DNA of 64,000 nt. It comes from Rhizobium vallis (GTDB lineage Bacteria; Pseudomonadota; Alphaproteobacteria; Rhizobiales; Rhizobiaceae). Made by a program: the position numbers and the translations under genes. The DNA is taken from positions 124,001 to 188,000 of the forward strand of contig NZ_ML133697.1 of assembly GCF_003985155.1 (NCBI RefSeq), given 5' to 3'. Positions within the stretch are counted from its first letter, which is position 1. Each line of letters opens with the position of its first letter. The notes under the pieces are model-generated. The model ran no database searches and was not told the DNA's origin. It worked only from the letters and a program-made list of their open reading frames with translations. Shown piece after piece: positions 26,460-34,468 of the stretch.

Positions 26460-27591
26460 ATGCGAGCCGAAATCGAAAACGTGGTCGATGAAACCAAGCA
26501 GGCTATCACCCTGCTGAGGAGGCATCTTTGACTGGGACCAGGCGATAAGACGACTGGACTGGTTAAACAACAAGGCAGAGGACCCGAACCTCTGGAACGA
26601 CGCCTCCGAAGCTCAGAAGCTGATGCGCGAGCGCCAGCAGCTCGATGACGGCATTACTGGCGTCAGGCAGCTCGAACAGCAACTGAACGACAATATCGAG
26701 TTGATCGAACTCGGCGAGGAAGAGGGCGACGATGGCGTCGTCAAAGAAGCCGAGGATACGCTGAAGGCCCTAAAGGCCGAGGCTGCGCGCCGCCAGGTGG
26801 AGGCGATGCTCTCCGGCGAGGCCGACGGCAACGACACCTATCTCGAAGTCCATTCCGGCGCCGGTGGCACCGAAAGCCAGGACTGGGCAAACATGTTGCT
26901 GCGCATGTACACCCGCTGGGCCGAGCGTCAGCGTTTCAAGGTCGAGCTTCTCGAAGTCCACGACGGCGAAGAGGCGGGCATCAAATCCGCCACTCTGCTC
27001 GTCAAGGGTCACAATGCCTATGGCTGGCTGAAGACGGAATCGGGCGTGCACCGGCTGGTGCGCATCTCGCCCTACGACAGCAACGCACGTCGCCACACCT
27101 CCTTTTCGTCGATCTGGGTCTATCCCGTTGTCGACGACTCGATCCAGATCGAGATCAACGAGAGCGACTGCCGTATCGATACCTACCGCTCGTCGGGCGC
27201 CGGCGGCCAGCACGTCAACACCACCGACTCGGCCGTACGCATCACGCATATCCCGACCGGCATCGTCGTGCAGTGCCAGCAGGAGCGTTCGCAGCACAAG
27301 AACCGTGCCAAGGCCTGGGACATGCTGCGCGCCCGCATGTACGAAGCGGAACTGAAGAAGCGTGAGGACGCTGCCAATGCCGAAGCCGCCTCGAAGACGG
27401 ATATCGGCTGGGGCCACCAGATCCGCTCCTACGTGCTGCAGCCCTACCAGCTGGTCAAGGATCTGCGCACCGGCGTTGCCAGCACTGCGCCGGACGATGT
27501 GCTCGACGGCGAATTGAACGAGTTCATGGAAGCGGCACTTGCCCACCGAATCAGCGGCGCCGCCGATGCGGTGGTCGACGATGTCGACTGA
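26460..27591 (+). CDS. prfB: Peptide chain release factor 2, with programmed +1 frameshift
   Basis: The 376-residue product needs a +1 shift. The ATG at 26460 opens 23 codons ending CAT CTT then TGA (26529-26531). Reading resumes at GAC (26530) and runs to 27591. AGGAGG at 26517-26522 lies three bases before CTT, the same arrangement as the E. coli frameshift site, so RF2 shortage promotes its own synthesis. The stop-codon recognition tripeptide is Ser-Pro-Tyr (203-205), where E. coli has SPF. The peptidyl-tRNA hydrolysis motif GGQ is at 248-250. It is not a pseudogene. Confidence 0.97.
26517..26532 (+). promoter_or_regulatory. prfB programmed frameshift site
   Basis: Internal Shine-Dalgarno AGGAGG (26517-26522), spacer CAT, slippery CTT (26526-26528), in-frame TGA (26529-26531) followed by C. 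All elements and spacings match the autoregulatory site known in E. coli prfB. Confidence 0.96.
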
Positions 27592-27614
27592 CGGGTAGAA
27601 GCAGAATCGAGACT

Positions 27615-27644
27615 GAAAAGCCCGGGAAACGGGGCTTTTCTTTC
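27615..27644 (+). terminator. Intrinsic terminator after prfB
   Basis: GAAAAGCCC (27615-27623) pairs with GGGCTTTTC (27632-27640), then TTTC. The A/T arms make it usable for the convergent hydrolase gene too. Confidence 0.85.
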
Positions 27645-27646
27645 AC

Positions 27647-28666
27647 TCAGACTATTCCGGTGATGTTACCGCTTTGAAATAGCGCAGCCGAAAGATCGGC
27701 AATCTCGTCATGAACGGCCGCGCGCTCGATGCCGGCGGGATCGGTGAAGAGCTCGGCCGCAAAGGCAAGGCCGAGTCCGGTTCCCTCCGGCAGAAAGACA
27801 TAGTGCCCGAGGCCGCCGCTGAAGATTTTAAGAGCGCTACGTTTCAGCCGCGCATGCAGCCATGACGAACATTCCTCAGCCGGCGCCGCCCTGTCGGCAT
27901 CGCCGACCAGGATAAGGGCGGGCGAATCGACCGCTTTCAGGCTCTCTTCACTGAAACCGAGAATCGATCGACCCGGCGCGCAGACGAGTGCGGCCTTGAT
28001 TCTCTCGTCTCGATAGGAGTTCGATACGCGCGACCATGAATTGCGAAACACGGCGCTGGTGCGAAGCAGGGTCGGAATGTGATCGGCGAGATCCGGAAAT
28101 TCCCTTGGGCCGCGCACGCCACCCGGTTTTAGCCTTGATGGTTCGAATTGCGAGAACCGGGCGATGGCGCCAAGCAGCAGCATGACGCTATAGGCGCCGG
28201 CCGAAAATCCTGCGGCGAACACACGTGATGGATCGATATGGCCTGAAAGGTCGCCCAGCCAGTCGTTGGAATGGTCGAGCATGTGGCTGAGGTCAGGCGC
28301 CCGCTCCCAAAGACAGGCGAAGCCTTCGGCGCGATAGGGCTCGCCGCCGGTATTGCCGTGATGGTTGACGCCAAGCGCTGCAAATCCACGATGGACCAGG
28401 CGCCGCGCCAGCCACTCCAGCCCGGCGGCGGATCCGCCGGTACCATGCGATAATAGGACGAGGGGATAGGGTATGGCATCCGGCCGGATGGGTGCATCCC
28501 GGGCGACGGTCGCCCTCTGGAACCAGCTTCTTTCCGGGATATCGCTTTCCAGCGCCTCTTCGGCGGCAGGATACCACAGGGACCAACTGATGGGTCTCGG
28601 GCCATTTGCGTCCCAGTTCGACCTTTTCTCGTCGTAGAGGACGCCGTCGCGAAAGCCGAGTTTCAT
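27647..28666 (-). CDS. Alpha/beta hydrolase, dienelactone-hydrolase-like
   Basis: 339 residues. The nucleophile elbow is visible as AAGFSAGAY near residues 151-159 (GxSxG), the oxyanion-hole strand as VLLSHGTGG near residue 70, a likely acid in ILVGDADRAAP near residue 252, and a catalytic His in GGLGHYVFLP near residue 287. No signal peptide is evident. The family includes dienelactone hydrolases and platelet-activating-factor acetylhydrolase-like enzymes; the substrate cannot be told. It lies 34 bases downstream of the small secreted-protein gene on the same strand. Confidence 0.82.
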   Translation of the reverse strand: MKLGFRDGVLYDEKRSNWDANGPRPISWSLWYPAAEEALESDIPERSWFQRATVARDAPIRPDAIPYPLVLLSHGTGGSAAGLEWLARRLVHRGFAALGVNHHGNTGGEPYRAEGFACLWERAPDLSHMLDHSNDWLGDLSGHIDPSRVFAAGFSAGAYSVMLLLGAIARFSQFEPSRLKPGGVRGPREFPDLADHIPTLLRTSAVFRNSWSRVSNSYRDERIKAALVCAPGRSILGFSEESLKAVDSPALILVGDADRAAPAEECSSWLHARLKRSALKIFSGGLGHYVFLPEGTGLGLAFAAELFTDPAGIERAAVHDEIADLSAALFQSGNITGIV

Positions 28667-28700
28667 CTCCCGGGCGCCTCTCCAAACGGTTCCTTACCGT

Positions 28701-29201
28701 TCAATTGGTCGCCTTCTCGACTGTTATATCGCCGAATTCGTCGATCAGCACGGTCCAGCCGTCCGGCTCTGCCGCGGGATCGGTCTTGAGATAGACGGTG
28801 GCGAAGAGCCCCGGTTCTTTGATGATGCCGTTCGAATTTTCGGGGCGGATATCGGTGACGAAAGGCTTCAGGTCGCTGAATTCCTGCAGTTCGATCGTCG
28901 AGACGATCGCCGGATCAGTTCCGGTCTGGGCAATCTGCTGCAGATAGATCTTCGAGGTCCTGTCCGCCTGGCGGACGGCGAACAGCTTGTAGTAGCCGTG
29001 GCGCTGCGCGGCCTCGGGGTTGGCGACAGCCTCGGCGGTGGGCGCCCGCTCGACCGCCGGCGATTTGCCGTCGTCCTCCCAATAGCCGGTGCTGGTCGCA
29101 AAAATCACCGATGCCGGCAGGATGGCATCCTGTGCCGGGGCGGCTGCTACAGACCATCCCAGAAGAAAAACCGTTGTCATCAATATCTGTCGCATTGCCA
29201 T
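28701..29201 (-). CDS. Secreted protein of unknown function
   Basis: 166 residues with a clear signal peptide: MAMRQ, a hydrophobic core, then an AAAPAQD-type cleavage region near residue 23. The mature part (about 143 residues) has no cysteine, membrane segment or catalytic motif that I recognise, so it is predicted to be soluble and periplasmic. It starts four bases after the nadK stop, so it is likely translated from the same mRNA. The link to NAD metabolism is positional only. Confidence 0.75.
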   Translation of the reverse strand: MAMRQILMTTVFLLGWSVAAAPAQDAILPASVIFATSTGYWEDDGKSPAVERAPTAEAVANPEAAQRHGYYKLFAVRQADRTSKIYLQQIAQTGTDPAIVSTIELQEFSDLKPFVTDIRPENSNGIIKEPGLFATVYLKTDPAAEPDGWTVLIDEFGDITVEKATN

Positions 29202-29205
29202 CGTC

Positions 29206-29979
29206 TCAATCCTTGAACTGCTCGGCGAGAATACGGTCGGACCACGAGCGGTCGGGATCGGAAAGGATGCGCGCCGTCATATGCTCGGATTGGGCGATGC
29301 GGACATGCAGCACCGATTTGACCTCGGTGTTGTCGGCCACCGCATTCACCGGCCGTTTTATCGGCTCGAGAACGTCGATATCGACGGTCACCTTGTTCGG
29401 AAGCAGCGCGCCCCTCCAGCGCCGCGGCCTGAAAGCGCTGACCGGCGTCATGGCGAGCAACGGCGCCTCGAGCGGCAGGATCGGTCCATGGGCGGAGAGA
29501 TTATAGGCTGTCGACCCGGCAGGGGTCGCCACCATCAGCCCGTCGCAGATCAGTTCCTCCAGACGCACGCGCCCGTCCACCACGACCCTCAGATTGGCGG
29601 CCTGATAGGATTGGCGGAACAGATAGACTTCATTGATGGCGAGCGCCGTCGTGTTGGTGCCGTCGGCATTGGCCGTCGTCATCTTCAACGGCCGGAAGGC
29701 GTTTTCGACGGCCACACAGATCCGCTCCTGCAGCTTGTCGGTGCGGTAATCGTTCATCAGAAACCCGACAGACCCGCGATTCATGCCATAGACCAGCTTG
29801 CCTGAGTTCATGGTGCCGTGCAGCGTCTGCAGCATGAAACCGTCGCCGCCGAGCGCGACGATGACGTCGGCTTCGTCAGCCGGCACGTCGCCATAGATGC
29901 GAATCAACTCTTCGCGTGCTGCGAGCGCCTCCATCGACGGCGAGGCGAGAAAGGAAAGCGTCTGAAATGAACGGCCCAT
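29206..29979 (-). CDS. nadK: NAD kinase
   Basis: 257 residues, in the short form common in alphaproteobacteria. The diagnostic GGDG lies at 44-47 (VALGGDGFML). The NE motif is in AINEVYLFR near residue 115, and the substrate loop is in DGLMVATPAGSTAYNLSA near residue 145. It phosphorylates NAD to NADP in the cytoplasm. The ATG at 29979 has AAGGG seven bases upstream. It appears to be the first gene of a unit with the secreted-protein and hydrolase genes. Confidence 0.95.
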   Translation of the reverse strand: MGRSFQTLSFLASPSMEALAAREELIRIYGDVPADEADVIVALGGDGFMLQTLHGTMNSGKLVYGMNRGSVGFLMNDYRTDKLQERICVAVENAFRPLKMTTANADGTNTTALAINEVYLFRQSYQAANLRVVVDGRVRLEELICDGLMVATPAGSTAYNLSAHGPILPLEAPLLAMTPVSAFRPRRWRGALLPNKVTVDIDVLEPIKRPVNAVADNTEVKSVLHVRIAQSEHMTARILSDPDRSWSDRILAEQFKD

Positions 29980-30186
29980 GCAATGCCCTTTGTGAAGCTG
30001 TTCTAGCTAAAGGATAAAGGGCTGGTGCGACAAGGACTTTCGCATTGGGAGCTTTTGGTCGATGCCGATCGTCAACCACAATAGGTCAAGCGGGCGACCG
30101 ATAGCTGCCGCTTAGCGCAGGCTGCAGTCCCCAGGAATGGATTTTTTCTTTACAGAATCGCAGAATCTGTTAGTTGGGCAGCTATT

Positions 30187-30262
<76 letters not shown>

Positions 30263-30487
30263 GCCTACGCTCTATGAGCTTCGGCTCGGCGAGCCGAAGA
30301 GAGCAACGCCATCTTTTCCCCGCGATAGCGCCTTTCCAAATCTTAGGTTCGATCTTGCTTCGCGCGATCGTACCAGCAGATTCCAAATAGCCCGCATCGC
30401 TTGATGAACCGCGTGTGAAGCACTGCTTCAGCGCCAATTCAGCCGCGCCCGCTTATCTTGTCCTCATCATCAAATGAGGAAACAGCC

Positions 30488-30844
30488 ATGAGGCTCGCAC
30501 ATCTCTTTCTCGCCGCAACCATTTCCGTCGGTGCGGCTCTCGCATCCGTCGCCCCGGCGGTTGCCATGTCGGCCGAGCGGCCGGCGGTAACGGCGCGAGG
30601 CGATATCATTCAAATTCGTGATGGCTGGCGAGGTGATCGCGACCGTGACGACCGTGACGACCGTGGCTGGCGCGATGAGCGCGATTGGCGCGGGTCCGAC
30701 TGGCGCGATGATCGCGATTGGCGCCGGTCCGACTGGCGCGATGATCACCGTTACTGGCGGCGGTGGCGTGCCGAGCGTTGGCAGGAGCGTCGCGAGTGGC
30801 GCGACCGCGATCGCGGCATGCCGTTCTGGCTCTATCGCGGCTGA
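30488..30844 (+). CDS. Secreted Arg/Asp/Trp-rich repeat protein
   Basis: 118 residues from the ATG at 30488, which follows GAGGAAACAGCC. A signal peptide (about 1-27, ending AVAMSA) leads into a mature part dominated by short imperfect repeats of the form DWRxSDWRDD/RDRDDRDD, then WRRWRAERWQERREW. It is highly charged, Trp-rich and likely disordered or envelope-bound. Similar small secreted Arg/Trp-rich proteins occur in rhizobia, but I know of no assigned function. A hairpin terminator follows immediately. A second start 30 bases upstream is less likely. Confidence 0.78.
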   Translation: MRLAHLFLAATISVGAALASVAPAVAMSAERPAVTARGDIIQIRDGWRGDRDRDDRDDRGWRDERDWRGSDWRDDRDWRRSDWRDDHRYWRRWRAERWQERREWRDRDRGMPFWLYRG

Positions 30845-30850
30845 CGTTAT

Positions 30851-30876
30851 GGCCCGGATCATCCGGGCCATTATTT
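30851..30876. terminator. Terminator shared by two convergent small genes
   Basis: GGCCCGGAT (30851-30859) pairs with ATCCGGGCC (30861-30869) across one base, followed by ATTATTT. It lies between the repeat-protein gene (plus) and the 45-residue gene (minus). Confidence 0.65.
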
Positions 30877-31013
30877 CAATGGGTGACAGGTTCGTTGACG
30901 CTCGCTTCGATCCTGTCGCCATTGCCGGTCTGGCCGGCGCCGGAAGGCGACAGCATCGCTATGCTGAGCACGGAGGCGACCATGAAGGCGATGACGGCAA
31001 TCATTATGCGCAT
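30876..31013 (-). CDS. Small membrane or secreted peptide (45 residues)
   Basis: The frame opens with ATG at 31013 and codes for a 20-residue hydrophobic segment (MRIMIAVIAFMVASVLSIAM) and then a polar tail of 25 residues. GAGGA lies about ten bases upstream of the ATG. The layout suggests either a one-pass membrane peptide or a signal peptide with a tiny mature part. It faces the repeat-protein gene across a shared terminator. No family recognised. Real coding is supported only by this structure, so confidence is moderate. Confidence 0.5.
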   Translation of the reverse strand: MRIMIAVIAFMVASVLSIAMLSPSGAGQTGNGDRIEASVNEPVTH

Positions 31014-31077
31014 GGGCGTTCAATCCTCGTTCGGTTACGGGATTAACGCGTGATGGTGGTCCGCGTTCCTGCCTGTC

Positions 31078-31236
31078 CTATTGCATCGTTCCCGGCGTCG
31101 CAGGGCCGGGCGCTGTTGGCGACAGGGGATCAGGCTGGTGGATGGGGTGCGATGTATCCACCCATATGATGCTGAGAATGATCCCCACGAAGACCGCGAT
31201 GAAGAGGACACCGAAAATCAGTGGTCGAATGGCCAT
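31078..31236 (-). CDS. Small one-pass membrane protein (52 residues)
   Basis: From the ATG at 31236, placed at good distance from AAGGAGGA. Residues about 6-26 form a single membrane segment (LIFGVLFIAVFVGIILSIIW). A Pro-rich tail without charge clusters follows, ending ATPGTMQ. A start further upstream at 31350 would add a non-membrane extension without a good ribosome-binding sequence. Function unknown; the strong ribosome-binding site supports translation. It is tandem with the 45-residue gene on the same strand. Confidence 0.65.
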   Translation of the reverse strand: MAIRPLIFGVLFIAVFVGIILSIIWVDTSHPIHQPDPLSPTAPGPATPGTMQ

Positions 31237-31439
31237 GGGGCGGATGCTCCTCCTTGCCTCTGATCGGTTGCTACAATCGGCCGTCGTCCGATCATAGTGC
31301 GCCGGAGCATCTTTCCAAGGTAAAAATCGATTTCTCCCGGCATTGACCAAGCATTGCGCGATCGCGGCCGCCGCTTTCCATCTGTCGTACCGGCTCGAAC
31401 CGTGTCAGAGATACCGGAAACATTGGGGGAGGCGGGAAT

Positions 31440-32183
31440 ATGATGAAACGGGCGGTCACTTCATTGGTTATCGTAGTGGCATTCATTTCTGTTGCCGGTG
31501 CATCGGAAATCGCAGCGCATTTCGACCGGCCGGTGAAAGTGGACGTCGTGCCACTTCCCAGGGACGAACTTAACCCCGATGCGAAGCCGAAGATCACCTG
31601 CAGCCGTTATCCCACCTTCACAGTTAAAGAGGTCGATCTCGGGGAGGTCGGCGCTGAAAAGCTGGCGCTGCTCGCGGCCGACGCGCCCTGCGAGCGCGCC
31701 GGTGAGCGCGAGCGGGTGATCGAGGATGACACCGCTGGTTATGTCATGGGCGTCAGCGGCGGTTTCGTCTTTTTCCGCGCTGCTGACGGATGGAACGGCG
31801 GGTTGCCGTTCGTCGTCTATGATGCGGCGACGGGCGAGCGGCTGCTCAATGATTCCCTTGAGGGTGATGGTTTTGCCGCGATCACGAGCGGGAAGGGGAA
31901 GTTGACCCTCGATTTCCGCCGCGTCTACACGGCTTCCTGCTCGCTTTATATGGAGAGCGCTGCCTGTGCGAAGGCGATCGGCGACGATACCGGTCTGCAG
32001 CCAAAGCAATTGCCGGACTGTGCCGCCGCCTACAAGGCGGAGATGAAGCGTAGTCCTGAGAACGCCGAGGCAATTGAAAAACTGCCGAGCGTGATCGTCT
32101 ATCCAGTCGAGCTGGCCTATGCGGCCGGCGATATGGCGCGCAAGCCGATGGGCGAAGCGACCGCCTGCCTGACACCGAGCTGA
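31440..32183 (+). CDS. Secreted protein of unknown function
   Basis: 247 residues with a signal peptide (MMKRAVTSLVIVVAFISVAGA, cleaved near residue 22). The mature protein has several Cys that could form disulfides (near 57, 83, 166, 174, 195 and 242) and no recognisable enzymatic motif. A GGGGGAGGCGGG stretch precedes two adjacent ATG codons (31440 and 31443); either may be used. It converges with the inhibitor-like gene. Likely periplasmic; no family identified. Confidence 0.72.
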   Translation: MMKRAVTSLVIVVAFISVAGASEIAAHFDRPVKVDVVPLPRDELNPDAKPKITCSRYPTFTVKEVDLGEVGAEKLALLAADAPCERAGERERVIEDDTAGYVMGVSGGFVFFRAADGWNGGLPFVVYDAATGERLLNDSLEGDGFAAITSGKGKLTLDFRRVYTASCSLYMESAACAKAIGDDTGLQPKQLPDCAAAYKAEMKRSPENAEAIEKLPSVIVYPVELAYAAGDMARKPMGEATACLTPS

Positions 32184-32207
32184 TTGGGCCGCGCCGTCAT
32201 TTTCGAA

Positions 32208-32900
32208 CTATTGGCGCACGAGTGAAAGCGGCTTGCCGCCTTCCTCCTTCGACTTGTCGAAATTGCCGTCGGCACGCATGTCGAAGGCAAGCGATGAACC
32301 ATCATGGCCCATCAATGTGAGGCCGAACCCCTCGACATGCCAGACCGCGAGCTTGAGCGTGGCGACGTTGGCAGCGCAGTCACCGGAAAGTGACAATGGC
32401 GCATTGCCATCCGCCTCGGCATTTCCTTTGAGCGTGACGCCGCAGAGCTTTTCGCCGTCCGGCCTTTGCATCGTCCATGTCCCGGCAAGGCTTCCGAAGG
32501 TCGGCAGGCGGTCGATGCCGTTAGGCGCTGCGATCAGCAGGAGCGGCACGCCGTCTTCCGTCTTCATCGGAGAGCCCTCGTTCTCGACGAAGCGGGCGAG
32601 CACCTTGCGCGTCGCATCGATCAGGATGATGCCGCCATTGCCGTCGAAATTCCAGGCAGCGGCTTCGGCAAGCGTCGGCATCGGTTTGGCGCAGGAATCC
32701 TGGCCGGAAAGCGAATGGCCGCCGATCGCCATATCGGTTTCCAATGTTATCCGGCATCCGGCTGCACCGTCCTGAGGGGCCACGAGATAGGTTCCCGCCT
32801 GCACCTTAATAATATCGGGATCGATGTCCTGCCCGTATGCCGCGCCGCAGATAAGGAGCGTCGCCGCCGAAGCGGCGAGCCGAAGAACGAAACGGATCAT
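32208..32900 (-). CDS. AprI/Inh-family protease inhibitor-like secreted protein, two domains
   Basis: 230 residues with a signal peptide (about 1-23, ending AAYGQ). The mature part reads as two copies of the AprI/Inh metalloprotease-inhibitor beta-barrel. Each copy has a Cys after the G-x-W/Y strand (AGCRITL and KLCGVTL) and a partner Cys about 20-25 residues later (DSC and GDC). A central GSLAGTWTMQRPDGEKLC stretch marks the start of the second copy. Known members protect the periplasm from secreted metalloproteases, but no protease gene is nearby. The domain duplication is an inference from the repeated pattern. Confidence 0.7.
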   Translation of the reverse strand: MIRFVLRLAASAATLLICGAAYGQDIDPDIIKVQAGTYLVAPQDGAAGCRITLETDMAIGGHSLSGQDSCAKPMPTLAEAAAWNFDGNGGIILIDATRKVLARFVENEGSPMKTEDGVPLLLIAAPNGIDRLPTFGSLAGTWTMQRPDGEKLCGVTLKGNAEADGNAPLSLSGDCAANVATLKLAVWHVEGFGLTLMGHDGSSLAFDMRADGNFDKSKEEGGKPLSLVRQ

Positions 32901-32937
32901 GACAATTCCCCCTTTGTCCGGTCCGCCTGTGGACCAC

Positions 32938-33828
32938 TTATGCTTTCAAATAGAGCCGCGCCGCGTAAAGCGCGATCGCCGCCGCATTCGACACGTTCAG
33001 CGACTTGATTGCGCCGGGCATGTCGAGACGGGCGAGCGCATTGACGGTCTCGCGCGTCTTCTGCCGCAGCCCTTTGCCCTCGGAACCGAGCACCAGCGCC
33101 ACCTTCTCGCCCGAAAAGGTGCCCTCGAGCGGCGCCGGCCCTTCCGAATCGAGGCCGATGGTGGAGAAGCCGAGCTTGTGCAGTTCACCGAGTGCATCGG
33201 CGAGATTGGTGATCTGTATATAAGGTATCAGTTCCAGCGCGCCGGAGGCGGACTTGGCGAGCACGCCTGACTCGGTCGGGCTATGTCTCTGGGTGGTGAT
33301 GACGGCGCCGGCGTTGAAGGCGACGGCCGTGCGCATGATCGCCCCGACATTGTGGGGATCGGTGACCTGGTCGAGGACGAGCAGGAGAGGGCTGTCCTTC
33401 AGCGCTTCGAGCCGGCGTACCGGAAGCGGCCGTGTTTCCAGCATCACGCCCTGATGGATCGCCTCGGGGCCGAGCACCTTGTCGATATCCTGCGGCGAGA
33501 CGAGTTCGACGGGAATGCCAAGCGTGTCGGCGTCGATTTCGAGGCGGGCAAGCGCGTTCTGCGTCACGAATAGCTTGATCTTTTTACGCTCAGGATTGCC
33601 CAGGGCGGCGCGCACTGTATGCAGGCCGTAGAGATGCACCTGGTCCGGGGCGAGCGCCGGCGGTTTCCAGTCCTCGCCGCCGCGCTTGCGCTTCTGAGGC
33701 TGTGGCGTCGGGATCTCGCCGCGCTCGCGCTTGGCGTCACGGTGTGCCCTGCGCAGATTAGCGTAGTGGGTGTCCTTGGCGGATGGTTCTGTCGCGGCCG
33801 TGCCGCCGGATTTCTTGTCTTTGCTCAT
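32938..33828 (-). CDS. rlmB: TrmH-family (SpoU) 23S rRNA 2'-O-methyltransferase, RlmB-like
   Basis: 296 residues. A basic N-terminal extension (about 1-60) is followed by a substrate-binding domain (about 62-135) and the SPOUT knot domain (about 145-295). The SAM-binding motifs are DPHNVGAIMRTA near residue 157, LVLGSEGKGL near 242, and LNVSNAAAIALY near 277. The family methylates ribose in 23S rRNA (G2251 for E. coli RlmB). It is divergent from the tRNA-Tyr/tRNA-Gly/tuf unit, so it sits naturally beside translation genes. Confidence 0.92.
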   Translation of the reverse strand: MSKDKKSGGTAATEPSAKDTHYANLRRAHRDAKRERGEIPTPQPQKRKRGGEDWKPPALAPDQVHLYGLHTVRAALGNPERKKIKLFVTQNALARLEIDADTLGIPVELVSPQDIDKVLGPEAIHQGVMLETRPLPVRRLEALKDSPLLLVLDQVTDPHNVGAIMRTAVAFNAGAVITTQRHSPTESGVLAKSASGALELIPYIQITNLADALGELHKLGFSTIGLDSEGPAPLEGTFSGEKVALVLGSEGKGLRQKTRETVNALARLDMPGAIKSLNVSNAAAIALYAARLYLKA

Positions 33829-33930
33829 GCGGCTTTATAGCCAGGGCGCTCGCCGCCGCATAGGCCCTCTTTCATGTGCCGGCTTTCGGCGACGAATGAA
33901 ATTTTTCGTGTTTTTTCCGTTGTCATCGTG

Positions 33931-33959
33931 TTGACAGACTGAAATGCTCCGGTCATATA
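33931..33959 (+). promoter_or_regulatory. Promoter of the tRNA-Tyr/tRNA-Gly/tuf unit
   Basis: Consensus TTGACA (33931-33936), 17-base spacer, CATATA (33954-33959). This is the best sigma-70 match in the window, and it sits about 70 bases before tRNA-Tyr. Confidence 0.8.
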
Positions 33960-34030
33960 CGCGGCGCAGACGACGGGCGGCAACGCTTCGAAGTCTGACG
34001 AACTTGGTCTTCAAGATCCGGACGAAAACT

Positions 34031-34115
34031 GGAGAGATGCCCGAGTGGTTAAAGGGGACGGACTGTAAATCCGTTGGCTCAGCCTACGTTGGTTCAAATC
34101 CAACTCTCTCCACCA
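34031..34115 (+). tRNA. tRNA-Tyr (anticodon GTA)
   Basis: 85 nt with the long variable arm expected for tRNA-Tyr. Acceptor GGAGAGA/TCTCTCC, anticodon GTA in GACTGTAAATCC, T arm GGTTCAAATCC, and an encoded CCA (34113-34115). Confidence 0.97.
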
Positions 34116-34140
34116 TTCGTCATCGGATCTGACCAACCCC

Positions 34141-34214
34141 GCGGGTATAGCTCAATGGTAGAGCAGCAGCCTTCCAAGCTGAATACGCGGGTTCGATTCC
34201 CGCTACCCGCTCCA
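34141..34214 (+). tRNA. tRNA-Gly (anticodon TCC)
   Basis: Acceptor GCGGGTA/TACCCGC, anticodon TCC in CCTTCCAAG, T arm GCGGGTTCGATTCCCGC, encoded CCA. It lies 25 bases after tRNA-Tyr and is probably on the same transcript as tuf, as tyrU-glyT precede tufB in E. coli. Confidence 0.97.
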
Positions 34215-34468
34215 GCTTCTTGCCCAACCTGTCCATACTGATCGCCGCGCCTGATATCCGTAAATATCCCCGTTTTCTCTTGGATTTCAGCGATTTTCGA
34301 GGAGGCTTCGGCGAATCACCTTGCAGGCGGCGAATTGTCTCCCATATGCGCTGTCACACCAAGAATGGCGTCTGCAATTAAGTCTTGCGCAATTTCGCCG
34401 AAAGCCTTAAACGGCGGCACTAAACCGGTTCGCCGGGGCCCACCATTTCGTTCACAGGAAGCATTCAA

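Noticed and set aside
26460-26531. prfB as a pseudogene because of the in-frame TGA
   Set aside because: The TGA sits in a complete programmed frameshift site and the rest of RF2 is intact.
30640-30760. Short direct repeats suggesting a CRISPR array or tandem DNA repeat
   Set aside because: The repeats are imperfect, in frame, and encode the repetitive secreted protein; no spacer pattern exists.
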